Notes under the pieces: generated by a model
Databases searched by the model: none
What the model was told of the DNA's origin: nothing
What the model saw: the letters and a program-made list of their open reading frames with translations, nothing else
Program-made: the position numbers and the translations under genes
Shown: one piece after another, positions 1 to 8,748 of the stretch
Position numbering within the stretch: the first letter of the stretch is position 1
Layout: each line of letters starts with the position of its first letter
Source: an uncultured Muribaculaceae bacterium
GTDB lineage: Bacteria; Bacteroidota; Bacteroidia; Bacteroidales; Muribaculaceae
Assembly (NCBI GenBank): GCA_949742535.1
Contig: CATJQX010000171.1
Coordinates: forward strand, 1 to 39,492
Reading direction: 5' to 3'
DNA: 39,492 nucleotides

Positions 1-762
1 GACTGGTGCGGATACTGGCGCAAACATCAGAACGAAGCCGACAAAGAAACCCTCGCATCATACATCCGCCCATACCTCCTCATGGAAGGGTTCCTCCGCG
101 AACAGCCACGCGACATATTCTACAGCCTCTGCCAGTATGGTATGCAGGACGTATGGAAATGGGGCGAATGCGTCGACGCCAATTCATGGCGCACCACAGG
201 CGACATCGTCGACACATGGGAGTCACTCTACGACATAGGATTCGTACAGCAGGCCGACCTATATCCCTATTCACGCCCGGGAGCCTGGAACGACCCCGAC
301 ATGCTCATCGTGGGAAAAGTAGGATGGAGCGACAACCTCAGGGATTCACGCCTCACACCCGACGAACAGTACACCCACATCACACTGTGGACCCTTCTCG
401 CTGCCAACATGCTCATCGGATGCGACCTCGCACAGCTCGACGATTTCACTATCAATCTCCTGTGCAACAACGAAGTCAACGCCATCAACCAGGACACCCT
501 CGGCAAACAGGCCAAACGCGACATCGTTGACGGCGATATCCAGATCTGGAGCCGTCCCCTCAGCGACGGAAGCCGTGCCATAGGCATCTTCAATGTCGGC
601 ACAGACGAGCAGACCGTAGATTTCAACAAATACAAGAAAGCGCTCGGAATAGGAAACGTAAAAAACATACGCGATCTCTGGCGTCAGAAGGACCTTTCAA
701 CCACCGACACCAGTTACCTTGTCGCTCCCCACGGAGTAAGATATATCAAGGTGACAGAATAA
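1..762 (+). CDS. alpha-galactosidase, GH27 (5'-truncated)
   Basis: This is the C-terminal 253 residues of a glycoside hydrolase family 27 enzyme, which removes terminal alpha-linked galactose from oligosaccharides. The frame is open from base 1, so the gene begins outside the window; the ORF-track start at 82 is an internal Met. The first visible residues are DWCG, matching the family's nucleophile segment (K-Y-D-x-C), so the catalytic Asp appears to be the first codon. The acid/base Asp lies in SWRTTGDIVDTW (visible residue 68). The family signatures WNDPDMLIVG and AINQDTLGKQ follow, and a short beta-sandwich-like tail closes the protein. Signal peptide and cofactor context cannot be seen. 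It converges on folC and shares a hairpin terminator with it. The family call is firm; the exact linkage preference is unknown. Confidence 0.93.
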   Translation, partial: DWCGYWRKHQNEADKETLASYIRPYLLMEGFLREQPRDIFYSLCQYGMQDVWKWGECVDANSWRTTGDIVDTWESLYDIGFVQQADLYPYSRPGAWNDPDMLIVGKVGWSDNLRDSRLTPDEQYTHITLWTLLAANMLIGCDLAQLDDFTINLLCNNEVNAINQDTLGKQAKRDIVDGDIQIWSRPLSDGSRAIGIFNVGTDEQTVDFNKYKKALGIGNVKNIRDLWRQKDLSTTDTSYLVAPHGVRYIKVTE

Positions 763-804
763 CCCGCCATTCTGTAGTGTATCACTCCACGGAATAACAG
801 AAAC

Positions 805-860
805 AATATCCCCTCCCGACAGTTCCGTCACATGACTGTCAGGAGGGGATATTATATTTT
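805..860. terminator. bidirectional hairpin terminator between GH27 gene and folC
   Basis: The arms 805-823 and 835-853 pair over 19 positions with one mismatch around an 11-base loop, followed on the + strand by a T-rich run. It sits between convergent stop codons (762 and 880), so it can end transcription from both sides. Confidence 0.85.
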
Positions 861-879
861 ATGGAACAGGGCAAAAATG

Positions 880-2172
880 CTATTTGCCGAGGCTCTTCAG
901 CAGATCAGCCACTACAAAAGTGCTTCCCCCGATAAATATAGCCCCCGGATCCAAGGCTACAGCATTGTCATAGGCTTCCTTCACACCTGCCACAGCCCTT
1001 CCCGCTCGACCGGCACGCTCTGCAATCTCAGAAAGTCTGTCCGCAGGAAGCGCGCGCGGAATGTCCGCATTGGTATATATATATGTGGCGTCCTCAGGCA
1101 ACTTCGGGAAAATATGCGATGTATCCTTGTCATTCACAAAGCCGAGCACCACAACAAGAGGACGCGGCAGCCGGCCAAGCTGTGGGGAAAGAAACTCCCA
1201 TCCACCCTCATTATGTCCCGTATCACATATCGTCAGCGGTCTGTCGGCAATCTTCATCCACCGGCCCATCAGACCGGTTGCGTCACATACATGCCTCATA
1301 CCCTCGGCGACATCACAGTCCTTTATCTTCCACCCCAGAGATCTCAGCTCCTTCAGAGCGGCAAGCACCGTCAGTGAATTTTCCCTCTGGCAGTCACCTG
1401 TAAGCTGATACTCCAATGCCCCGAATTCCGTTCCATCCACCCTCAGCATACCGGCGGCGGAATAACTGAAACCCGCATCGGGAAACATACCGCAAACCGG
1501 CCTGGGAACAGCGCCGCACTTGCACGCGCACTCTTCCAGAAACTTCCTGATATTCTCCTTCGGCTCCCCTATCACCACCGGTATTCCGGGACGCATTATG
1601 CCGGCTTTCTCCCTGGCTATATCCTCAAGCGTGTTGCCGAGCTGCGCCATGTGGTCAAATGAAATATTGGTTATCACCGAAAGCTGAGGGTCGACAATAT
1701 TTGTGGAGTCAAGACGGCCTCCAAGTCCCACCTCAATGACAGCCACATCCACCTTGCAGCGGCTGAACCACTCGAAAGCCATCACCGTTGTAAGCTCGAA
1801 AAACGAAGGGGCGAGCCTTTCCGACAGACCGGACTCCACATAACCGTTGACAAAACGCGCCACCTCGTCACGTGGAATCTTCTCGCCGTTAACCCTCATA
1901 CGTTCGCGGAAATCCACAAGATGAGGCGATGTGTACAGTCCCACCTTATATCCCGCGGCCTGCAGCACCGCCGCAATCGTATGCGAAGTGGATCCTTTGC
2001 CGTTTGTGCCAGCCACATGCACCACAGGATAGTTCATATGCGGATTCTCGAAAGCCACAGCCAGATCTGTCACCGTCTGAAGCCCCGGCTTGTATGCCGC
2101 CGCGCCTATCGACTGGAACTGAGGCGTCTGCAGATACAGAAACTCCACAGCTTCATCATACGTCATTCTCAT
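880..2172 (-). CDS. folC: bifunctional folylpolyglutamate synthase / dihydrofolate synthase
   Basis: Mur-ligase-fold enzyme of 430 residues that adds glutamate to dihydropteroate and to tetrahydrofolates using ATP. The P-loop is HVAGTNGKGSTSH near residue 52. The segment VIEVGLGGRLDSTN and the SFDHMAQLGNTLEDIAREKAG block (metal and folate site) are typical of FolC. The C-terminal domain carries the expected GHNEGG stretch. Length matches the family. Start chosen at the first ATG; a second ATG two codons later is equally possible. It is the last gene of a compact minus-strand set glmS, chromate transporter, chromate transporter, folC, with 16 bases to the gene before it. Whether both activities are present cannot be read from sequence, but a single FolC usually does both in this phylum. 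Confidence 0.95.
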   Translation of the reverse strand: MRMTYDEAVEFLYLQTPQFQSIGAAAYKPGLQTVTDLAVAFENPHMNYPVVHVAGTNGKGSTSHTIAAVLQAAGYKVGLYTSPHLVDFRERMRVNGEKIPRDEVARFVNGYVESGLSERLAPSFFELTTVMAFEWFSRCKVDVAVIEVGLGGRLDSTNIVDPQLSVITNISFDHMAQLGNTLEDIAREKAGIMRPGIPVVIGEPKENIRKFLEECACKCGAVPRPVCGMFPDAGFSYSAAGMLRVDGTEFGALEYQLTGDCQRENSLTVLAALKELRSLGWKIKDCDVAEGMRHVCDATGLMGRWMKIADRPLTICDTGHNEGGWEFLSPQLGRLPRPLVVVLGFVNDKDTSHIFPKLPEDATYIYTNADIPRALPADRLSEIAERAGRAGRAVAGVKEAYDNAVALDPGAIFIGGSTFVVADLLKSLGK

Positions 2173-2188
2173 AATTTCCGTTCCCCTT

Positions 2189-2755
2189 TCAATAATATAT
2201 TATAAAACCGGCCAGTCCGGAAAGAATTATCACAAGTATAGGATGGATCTTTGTAAAAAGTACAGCTGCCAGAGCACCACAAGCAATCACGACAGAAATG
2301 AGCACTTCACCTGACTCGCTGCCGAAATTGGCCTCATTCATCAGCAGGAGAGCAGCCGACGCGATAAGCCCTATAACCACCGGCCGCAGCCCCATAAAGA
2401 TACCCCTTACCACCACACTCTCCTTATGTCTCTTTATAAAATGGCTTGTATACGCCACCAGCAGAAACGACGGAAACACCACCACCAACGTACAGATCAG
2501 CGATCCAAGCAATCCCCATAAAGGATTGTCGTAACCTGCATGCAACGGAGCCGCATAACCTATGTAAGTGGCTGAGTTTATCCCGATGGGGCCGGGAGTC
2601 ATCTGCGAGATGGCCACGATATCAGTAAACATCTTCTCAGTAATCCAGCCCGGACCCACAATCTCGCGTTCAATCAGGGAAAGCATCGCGTAACCGCCCC
2701 CGAAGCCAAACAGACCGATTTTCAGATAACTCCAGATAAGTCTCAGATATATCAT
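2189..2755 (-). CDS. half-size chromate transporter family protein (second of pair)
   Basis: A 188-residue hydrophobic protein with the chromate transporter (CHR) domain: an N-terminal FGFGGGYAMLSLIEREIV motif, then SQMTPGPIGINSATYIGY, then several membrane segments ending at the C-terminus. Full-length ChrA proteins carry two such halves in one chain. Here each half is a separate gene, and the partner lies 10 bases upstream (2766-3407), so they probably form a heterodimer. Family members export chromate or related anions; many gut homologues have no shown chromate role, so the real substrate is unknown. Cotranscription with glmS and folC is inferred from the short gaps. Confidence 0.9.
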   Translation of the reverse strand: MIYLRLIWSYLKIGLFGFGGGYAMLSLIEREIVGPGWITEKMFTDIVAISQMTPGPIGINSATYIGYAAPLHAGYDNPLWGLLGSLICTLVVVFPSFLLVAYTSHFIKRHKESVVVRGIFMGLRPVVIGLIASAALLLMNEANFGSESGEVLISVVIACGALAAVLFTKIHPILVIILSGLAGFIIYY

Positions 2756-2765
2756 AATAAACTCG

Positions 2766-3407
2766 TTATTTCAGGAAATCGGCATCTTTGCCACTTTCCC
2801 GGCCATCACCTCCGTTCTCCTCACGCTCTATCCGGGCATCGGTCAGCAGACGCTCCTGGCGTCTGAGCCATAGATAACCTGCCGCCCCTCCGATCACTAT
2901 GAACATAATCGGATTTGATACATACGGTATGCCCGACCATATGAGAAGAGCCACTACCACCGGAATCCATACCGTTTTCCATCCTATATGCGATGATTTC
3001 GCAGTCGTTATTACAGGAGCGATAATAAGAGCCACTACTGCCGGACGTATCCCGCGGAAAATGGAGCTGACCACATGGTTATTCTGAATCAGGTCGGGCG
3101 TCAGGAACACCGCAATGGCGAGTATGATCAGGAAACATGGCATAATTGTGCCGAGAGCAGCCGCTATACTCCCCTTCATGCCGCGCAGATGGTCGCCTAC
3201 AGCCACAGAAATGTTCACCGCCAGAATACCTGGCAGCGACTGCGCCACCGCAAGCAGATCAAGGAACTCTTCACGCTTTATCCACTTCCGGTTATCAACA
3301 ACCTCACGCTCTATCAGTGATATCATAGCCCAGCCGCCCCCGAAAGTAAATGCGCCTATACGCATGAAAGAGGAGAACAGCTGGGCATATAGATTACCGT
3401 TTTCCAT
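2766..3407 (-). CDS. half-size chromate transporter family protein (first of pair)
   Basis: A 213-residue CHR-domain membrane protein. The signature FTFGGGWAMISLIEREVV sits near the N-terminus, followed by AVAQSLPGILAVNISVAVG, the matching motif to the TPG motif of its neighbour. About five or six hydrophobic segments precede a charged, hydrophilic tail of some 40 residues that the neighbour lacks. The ORF track extends to a TTG at 3416; I prefer the ATG at 3407 (MENGNLYAQLF), since ATG is far more common and nothing is lost from the domain. It lies 22 bases after the glmS stop and 10 bases before its partner half. Confidence 0.9.
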   Translation of the reverse strand: MENGNLYAQLFSSFMRIGAFTFGGGWAMISLIEREVVDNRKWIKREEFLDLLAVAQSLPGILAVNISVAVGDHLRGMKGSIAAALGTIMPCFLIILAIAVFLTPDLIQNNHVVSSIFRGIRPAVVALIIAPVITTAKSSHIGWKTVWIPVVVALLIWSGIPYVSNPIMFIVIGGAAGYLWLRRQERLLTDARIEREENGGDGRESGKDADFLK

Positions 3408-3429
3408 TATCTGCAACGGATCTTGCTTA

Positions 3430-5274
3430 TTATTCCACAGTTACAGACTTGGCAAGGTTTCGGGGCATGTCCACATTGCACCCTTTCTTGATAGCGATGT
3501 GATAGGCCAGAAGCTGCAGAGGCACAGAGACAATCACAGGCGACACACACTCGGGCACCTGAGGAATCTCCAGCACATGGTCGGCAATCTCCTTGATGGT
3601 AGTGTCACCTTTGGTCACCACAGCGATCACCGAGCCGCCGCGCGCCTTCACCTGCTGTATGTTGGATATGATCTTCTCATGCATCTCGTCGTCGGGAGCT
3701 ATCACCACCGTTGGCAGTTCATGGTCAATCAGCGCTATAGGCCCGTGCTTCATCTCTGCCGCGGGATATCCCTCTGCGTGTATATAGCTTATCTCCTTGA
3801 GCTTAAGCGCTCCCTCGAGTGCGCTCGGGTAGTTGTATCCTCGTCCGAGGTAAAGGAAATTATGCACATATGTGTATATGCCCGACAGCTTCTCTATGCT
3901 GTCATTGAGCTTGAGTGTCTGCTTTATAAGCGACGGAAGGGAGCGGATGGCATCGGCGATCTCCCGGCGTGTCTCTTTCGAGATTGTATTCTTGAGAGTG
4001 CCTATTGCCAGGGCAAGCATAGTAAGCACGGTTACCTGCCCGGTAAATGCCTTTGTGGATGCCACGCCAATCTCCGGACCGACATGGATGTATGTACCCG
4101 AATCGGTAGCGCGCGCTATGGATGAACCGACAACATTGCATATGCCATATACAAACGCGCCGCACTTGCGTGCCATCTGTATGGCGGCCAGGGTGTCTGC
4201 CGTTTCGCCGGACTGGGAGATCGCGATCACTATATCGTTCGGCGTCAGCACCGGATTGCTGTAACGGAATTCACTCGCATACTCTACCTCCACCGGTATA
4301 CGGGCTATCTCCTGGAGGAGACGCTTGCCTATGAGACCGGCGTGCCATGATGTACCGCACGCCACAATCACGATCCTGTGGGCATTGATGAAACGGTCCT
4401 GATGCTCTGTCACACCCGACAGAAGTACCTCGTCACCCGACGACGCCACACGGCCGCGGATACAATCCTGAATGGTACGCGGCTGCTCGAAAATCTCCTT
4501 AAGCATGAAATGCGGATAGCCCCCCTTTTCAAGCTGCGATACCGACATGCGCAGTGTCTTTATGTCTATCGCGGCTGGCACATTGTCAGAGTCCACAATC
4601 TGGAGAGGCTCGTTGCGGCGGATAATAGCGATCTCGTCATCATTCAGATATACCACTTTGTCGGTAAATTCGATGATCGGGGTGGCATCTGAGGCCAGGA
4701 ATGTCTCCCCCTCCCCTATGCCGATCACCAGCGGAGAACTTTTGCGTGCCCCAATCATGGTGTCCGGCTCATTCGTATCGATCACAGCTATGGCATAAGC
4801 TCCTACCACCTCTTTCAATGCGCCGCGCACAGCGTCGAGCAGCGAGCACTGGTTTTTTTCTTTTATATACTCTATCAACTGCACGAGAACCTCTGTATCG
4901 GTCTCGCTCTTGAACGTACAGCCCTCCAGTTCCAGAGCCTCTTTAAGCACATGGTAATTCTCAATGGTGCCGTTATGCACCAGGGCGATATTGCCGCTGT
5001 GGCTCACATGGGGGTGGGCATTTGTGTCATTCGGTTCGCCGTGGGTGGCCCAACGCGTATGGGCAATACCTATTGCACCATCCACATCTTTCTCTCCACA
5101 GAAACGCTCGAGGTCGGCAACTTTGCCACGGGTCTTATAGACATTAAGTTTATTGTTGGGAGCCATCAGCGCCACTCCGGATGAATCGTAACCGCGATAC
5201 TCCAGGCGGTGAAGACCCTTTATTAAAATCTCATAGGCAGGTTTATCGCCTAAATAACCAACAATTCCACACAT
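3430..5274 (-). CDS. glmS: glutamine-fructose-6-phosphate aminotransferase (isomerizing)
   Basis: Makes glucosamine-6-phosphate from fructose-6-phosphate and glutamine, the first step towards UDP-GlcNAc for peptidoglycan and surface glycans. At 614 residues it has the standard length. MCGIVGYLGD places the nucleophile Cys directly after the initiator Met. TRWATHGEPN and HNGTIEN form the glutaminase pocket. Two SIS (sugar isomerase) domains follow, with SQSGETADTLAA and SALEGALKLKEISY. The C-terminus DMPRNLAKSVTVE is the conserved tail that closes the sugar site. It is the first gene of the glmS, transporter pair, folC set and has a leader of roughly 135 bases with a good promoter and a hairpin. 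I see no glmS ribozyme. Confidence 0.98.
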   Translation of the reverse strand: MCGIVGYLGDKPAYEILIKGLHRLEYRGYDSSGVALMAPNNKLNVYKTRGKVADLERFCGEKDVDGAIGIAHTRWATHGEPNDTNAHPHVSHSGNIALVHNGTIENYHVLKEALELEGCTFKSETDTEVLVQLIEYIKEKNQCSLLDAVRGALKEVVGAYAIAVIDTNEPDTMIGARKSSPLVIGIGEGETFLASDATPIIEFTDKVVYLNDDEIAIIRRNEPLQIVDSDNVPAAIDIKTLRMSVSQLEKGGYPHFMLKEIFEQPRTIQDCIRGRVASSGDEVLLSGVTEHQDRFINAHRIVIVACGTSWHAGLIGKRLLQEIARIPVEVEYASEFRYSNPVLTPNDIVIAISQSGETADTLAAIQMARKCGAFVYGICNVVGSSIARATDSGTYIHVGPEIGVASTKAFTGQVTVLTMLALAIGTLKNTISKETRREIADAIRSLPSLIKQTLKLNDSIEKLSGIYTYVHNFLYLGRGYNYPSALEGALKLKEISYIHAEGYPAAEMKHGPIALIDHELPTVVIAPDDEMHEKIISNIQQVKARGGSVIAVVTKGDTTIKEIADHVLEIPQVPECVSPVIVSVPLQLLAYHIAIKKGCNVDMPRNLAKSVTVE

Positions 5275-5370
5275 AATATGTACCTATTTTTGATGAACCT
5301 AAATGCTGATTGAAGTAAGATTTCAGATACAGCTGTTTACGCAATACCTGTTGATACCAACAAAAGATAC

Positions 5371-5399
5371 TTCCGGCAACAGACATTCTGTCACCGGAA
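5371..5399 (-). promoter_or_regulatory. stem-loop in the glmS leader
   Basis: A symmetrical hairpin: TTCCGG (5371-5376) pairs with CCGGAA (5394-5399), and ACAGA (5379-5383) with TCTGT (5387-5391), leaving a small internal loop and a three-base loop. It lies within the predicted untranslated leader of glmS. There is no T-run beside it, so it is not a simple terminator. Function is unknown; it could be an RNA element or a protein site. Confidence 0.5.
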
Positions 5400-5415
5400 A
5401 TAGCTTTTCACGATG

Positions 5416-5449
5416 CAAAGTTAGTAATTCTACTCTTTTTACAATCAAA
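5416..5449 (-). promoter_or_regulatory. Bacteroidota-type promoter upstream of glmS
   Basis: On the minus strand the -7 element reads TAACTTTG (5416-5423), a full match to TAnnTTTG. A TTTG (5446-5449) lies 22 bases upstream as a candidate -33 element, slightly wide for the usual spacing. Transcription would start near 5409, about 135 bases before the glmS ATG. Confidence 0.6.
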
Positions 5450-5547
5450 AAGGATATGTTTTCTTCATCAGAGCCGGAAAGTTTTTTGCACGTTCTTTAC
5501 AGGCACAGTTTGCATATCGGCTCTACTTTCCTGTTTTTCAAATGCTT

Positions 5548-6348
5548 TTATTTTACATCCGCATCTCCTGGCTTGCATATACCGTTCGGCACTTTCGTCA
5601 GACCCGACTTGCCCGCACGTTCCATCATGGCGATATTGCGCGCGTCGTTCTCTTTGGAATTCTCCTTATGATACAGATGGTATTCGATGCCTCCGAACTT
5701 AACGAAACCCTTTTTCTTCCCCGAATTTATCAGTCTGTAGGACAGCTCCGAGTCCTCTCTCCCCCATCCCTGGATATCTTCGTTGTAACCGTTCACGTTC
5801 AGGAGATCTTTCCTCCAGAAAGCCATATTGCATCCGCGCACATAGCTCCCGTCCCCGCTTTTATATCTTCTCATCATGCGCATAAGCCACGGAATACGCC
5901 TGCATTTTCCACTCTTCCGTTCAGGGGCATCCTCTGGCAGTTCCACAATTTTCCTTGTGAGCATCTTCTCTGTGGTTGCGGGTGAAAGCAGCACACGGCT
6001 ACCGGAATAGAACCATCCTTCGCGCGCCATAGCCACATGATCAGCTATAAACGACGGATGAAGCACTATATCCCCGTCGATCTGGATTATATAATCCCCC
6101 TCGGCCGCAGCTATGGCACGGTTTCTTATCGCCCCGAGCCTGAACCCCTCGTCGGGATGCCATATATGGTGCAACGGCACAAAAGATTCCGCCGCCATCT
6201 CCTCCACCAGCATGCGGGTATCTTCACCCGACCCGTCATCGGCCACCAATATCTCATCAGGAAGCCTCCTCTGGTTCATCACACTTTTCAGTGTAAGATA
6301 GAGAAACTCCGGGTTGTTATATGTGGCCACTATCAGCGAGACTTTCAT
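5548..6348 (-). CDS. family 2 glycosyltransferase with galactosyltransferase-type C-terminal region
   Basis: A 266-residue GT-A fold transferase. It begins MKVSLIVATYN; the DDGSGEDT and IQIDGDIVLHP segments are the nucleotide-sugar and metal sites (DGD in place of DxD). GYNEDIQGWGREDSELSYR matches the C-terminal GWGxED segment of beta-galactosyl and chondroitin-polymerase-like enzymes. I moved the start from 6408 to 6348, because the 20 extra N-terminal residues overlap the upstream gene and precede the canonical first strand. It follows another GT2 gene by 16 bases, so the two likely work on one surface glycan or lipid-linked product. No membrane segment is seen, so it is cytosolic or peripheral. 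Donor and acceptor are unknown. Confidence 0.9.
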   Translation of the reverse strand: MKVSLIVATYNNPEFLYLTLKSVMNQRRLPDEILVADDGSGEDTRMLVEEMAAESFVPLHHIWHPDEGFRLGAIRNRAIAAAEGDYIIQIDGDIVLHPSFIADHVAMAREGWFYSGSRVLLSPATTEKMLTRKIVELPEDAPERKSGKCRRIPWLMRMMRRYKSGDGSYVRGCNMAFWRKDLLNVNGYNEDIQGWGREDSELSYRLINSGKKKGFVKFGGIEYHLYHKENSKENDARNIAMMERAGKSGLTKVPNGICKPGDADVK

Positions 6349-6364
6349 TTTCCTTTGTAAATCA

Positions 6365-7390
6365 TCAGTCGTATAACAGTTTCTCTTTTCTGTTCCCGGC
6401 AAAGACAAACATCCGCTCGAGCTTCATCTTTCGGCGGAACCATACCGGATTTTTCATCATCAGCTCATAGCGCCGTGCCGTTTTTGCAGGAAGAATACCA
6501 CAGCACAGATTGAAATAATCCGATGTGCAGCCAAGTATTTCAGCGATAGCCCTGTCGGTTGCGTCAGCATCAGCGCATCCGCGGGCGATTGCCTTCGCCG
6601 CACTCACGGCACTACCCACTACCTGGGCACCAATCTCAGCCTCTGTCATTCCATGCCTGTCAGCAGGAAGATCCGTCATGAAACGCGCCCTGTCAAGATC
6701 GGCACGGAACTTGGCCATCCGTTTCTCCACACTGAAACCGTTGGTCACTCCAGACCGGCGCATACGGTAATGATACATCGGCTCGGGCACCACAACCCAT
6801 CTGCCCACTTTCGCGAACCAATGCAGCATAGTGGCATGATCCTCGAAATAACGCTGCGACGGGTAACCGTCCCCGGCCACTTCCCTCCTGAACACCTTGT
6901 CGCACGATATGCTCTGCACCTTACGGTCCAGATAACCCTCGCGCATAAGATCGCTCCCAGCATATACACCCGCATCGGGAATAGGCTGCTTGAATTTCCT
7001 CATCCCCTTGAAATCCAGGTAATACCCGCACATGGCCATATCGGCGTCACTTTTCAATAACGCACCCATCAGTTTCTCATACATGTCAGGCTCTATGCTG
7101 TCGTCGCTGTCCACAAACCCCAGATATGCACCACGCGCCATTCTTATTGCATCGTTGCGCGCAGCCCCCTGCCCCTCGTTCCGTTTATGTATCACCTTTA
7201 TACGGCTGTCGCGGCGGCTGTACTCATCGCATATGGCCGGACAACCGTCAGGCGAGCCATCATCCACCAGTATCAGTTCCCAGTCCGTGTAAGTCTGCGC
7301 TATCACAGAGTCCACCGCCTCATTCAGATAGCGTTCCACACCATATACGGGCATTATTATGCTCAGACATGGCGCTCCATCAATATCCAT
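6365..7390 (-). CDS. family 2 glycosyltransferase
   Basis: A 341-residue inverting GT-A transferase. The N-terminal block is LSIIMPVYGVERYLNEAVDSV, then LVDDGSPDG, GQGAARNDAI and GFVDSDDSIEP (the DxD metal site). The C-terminal third is rich in Arg and Ala and not recognisable beyond the family. The ORF track starts at a TTG (7396); the ATG at 7390 is preferred. It is the upstream partner of the GT2 gene at 5548-6348. I found no clear promoter in the 79-base gap to the universal stress gene, so read-through from upstream is possible. Such genes usually act in capsule, O-antigen or exopolysaccharide synthesis. No other polysaccharide genes are in the window, so the product is open. Confidence 0.92.
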   Translation of the reverse strand: MDIDGAPCLSIIMPVYGVERYLNEAVDSVIAQTYTDWELILVDDGSPDGCPAICDEYSRRDSRIKVIHKRNEGQGAARNDAIRMARGAYLGFVDSDDSIEPDMYEKLMGALLKSDADMAMCGYYLDFKGMRKFKQPIPDAGVYAGSDLMREGYLDRKVQSISCDKVFRREVAGDGYPSQRYFEDHATMLHWFAKVGRWVVVPEPMYHYRMRRSGVTNGFSVEKRMAKFRADLDRARFMTDLPADRHGMTEAEIGAQVVGSAVSAAKAIARGCADADATDRAIAEILGCTSDYFNLCCGILPAKTARRYELMMKNPVWFRRKMKLERMFVFAGNRKEKLLYD

Positions 7391-7469
7391 AGTCAAACAA
7401 TAAGTAATTCCTCAAAATAATTGCGGGATCGTGTATCAACGAAAAAATCCTTGCAGAAAGCCGGCACTA

Positions 7470-8591
7470 CTATACAGGCACAACAATCATCGGCACATCC
7501 GAGCGGAACAGTATCCTGTGTGCGAGCGAGGGATTGAACACCCGCAGGAACACACTCTTGCGCTTGTTGGGCATACACAGCAGGTCATACTCCCTCTTCC
7601 CGTCAGCCGTGTTGAACTGCGTCTCGTCAAGAGGCAGGTTTACAGACCCTAATGCAAAGGTATAGTTCGGGAAATGCTCGCGGCAATACTTAAGCAGATT
7701 CTCCTCTGTCTGCCTGGCTGGCATTATTGACTTGCGCAGGCTGCGGCGCGGCATATGCAGCAGAGTCACTTCAAGGCTCATCTCGGGGAAGAGTCTGTAC
7801 AGCGCGTCGAGCGCAAGCATATCCTCCTGGTCAAGATTGCAGAAGAATGCCACTTTTTTCAGAGTCCTGAAACTTGCAGAATCCACTGTCTCCGGTATCG
7901 TGAAAGCCGGAACACGGCACGAGTCAAGTACCTCGGCCGTCACACTGCCTATAAGTTCCGACTCCTTTTTGTGCGCGGCACGTGTACCCATCACAACCAT
8001 CAGGGGCTTGTTCTCGCGGGTATATTCCAGAATCGCCTCCTCAGGCAGCCCCTCCGTCACCACTGTCCCGTATTTCACCACAGGGATCGCCCCCTCTTTC
8101 ATAGCCACCTTCACTTTCTCCACAAAACGCCCCATCAGACTTTCAGCCTCCGTCTGCAGCATGTGGGAAGCCTCTATATCGGCAGTCTCGTAATCATACA
8201 CATCCGACAGCTGCACATCCTCCCGCCCTACAGGGGTCATATATGCATACAGGAAGTCGATCTCGCATTTCAGACGGGAAGCCAGATGTATCGCAGGAAT
8301 AGCCGCATTGAACGAACATTCCGAAAAGTCCGTCGGTACAAGTATTTTCCTTTTCTCTGATATCACATTGAGATCAGGTACCGCGAATATCTCGAAATTC
8401 TCCACGATCCTCAAAGCGAGAGGCAGATCCGACTCAAGCACACGTATGCGCACCCCGGCCGAAACCACAGGCGACGCGAGGTTCACATTGTTCAATTCCA
8501 CATAAATGCCCTCCCGCTCAAGAAGATTCTTGATCGGCAAGGCTCTCTCGTATGTATGTATCGCTAAAGTTATAAGTCGGTTCGGTGTCAT
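7470..8591 (-). CDS. tandem universal stress protein with N-terminal DUF2007-like domain
   Basis: A 373-residue cytosolic protein in three parts. Residues 1-75 resemble the small DUF2007 (putative signal-transducing) fold, with an LEREGIYVELNN segment and a variable loop. Residues about 80-235 form a UspA domain beginning RKILVPTDFSECSFNAA, with the nucleotide-site end VVMGTRAAHKKESELIGSVT. Residues about 240-373 form a second, more divergent Usp domain ending HRILFRSDVPMIVVPV; it lacks a clear glycine-rich ATP loop. Tandem Usp proteins act in stress survival, often by binding ATP or AMP. The DUF2007 part is the least certain call. Confidence 0.85.
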   Translation of the reverse strand: MTPNRLITLAIHTYERALPIKNLLEREGIYVELNNVNLASPVVSAGVRIRVLESDLPLALRIVENFEIFAVPDLNVISEKRKILVPTDFSECSFNAAIPAIHLASRLKCEIDFLYAYMTPVGREDVQLSDVYDYETADIEASHMLQTEAESLMGRFVEKVKVAMKEGAIPVVKYGTVVTEGLPEEAILEYTRENKPLMVVMGTRAAHKKESELIGSVTAEVLDSCRVPAFTIPETVDSASFRTLKKVAFFCNLDQEDMLALDALYRLFPEMSLEVTLLHMPRRSLRKSIMPARQTEENLLKYCREHFPNYTFALGSVNLPLDETQFNTADGKREYDLLCMPNKRKSVFLRVFNPSLAHRILFRSDVPMIVVPV

Positions 8592-8663
8592 GAAGAATTG
8601 TAATAGTAACTTGGAGAATATTTAAGGCGATGTGCCAGAATTGCGAATCCTGACACGTCCTCC

Positions 8664-8726
8664 TAAAAAACCGCGCTTAAGGTCCCGCCGAAACAAGCGG
8701 CCCAAAGCGCGGTTATCTTTTTACGT
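8664..8726. terminator. hairpin terminator after the small HTH-like gene
   Basis: AACCGCGCTT (8669-8678) pairs with AAGCGCGGTT (8705-8714), with a further CCGC/GCGG pairing inside. The minus strand has a six-base T-run after the stem and the plus strand has TCTTTTT. It lies 35 bases past the stop of the minus-strand gene at 8749. Confidence 0.85.
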
Positions 8727-8748
8727 CGGAGATATGATGCCTTCCGGC

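Noticed and set aside
3115-4125. A 336-residue plus-strand ORF opposite a chromate transporter gene and glmS.
   Set aside because: It spans the gap between two certain minus-strand genes and resembles no family.
5275-5547. A glmS ribozyme or a small gene in the gap before glmS.
   Set aside because: No ribozyme core is visible and the plus-strand ORF there has no support; a promoter and hairpin explain the gap.
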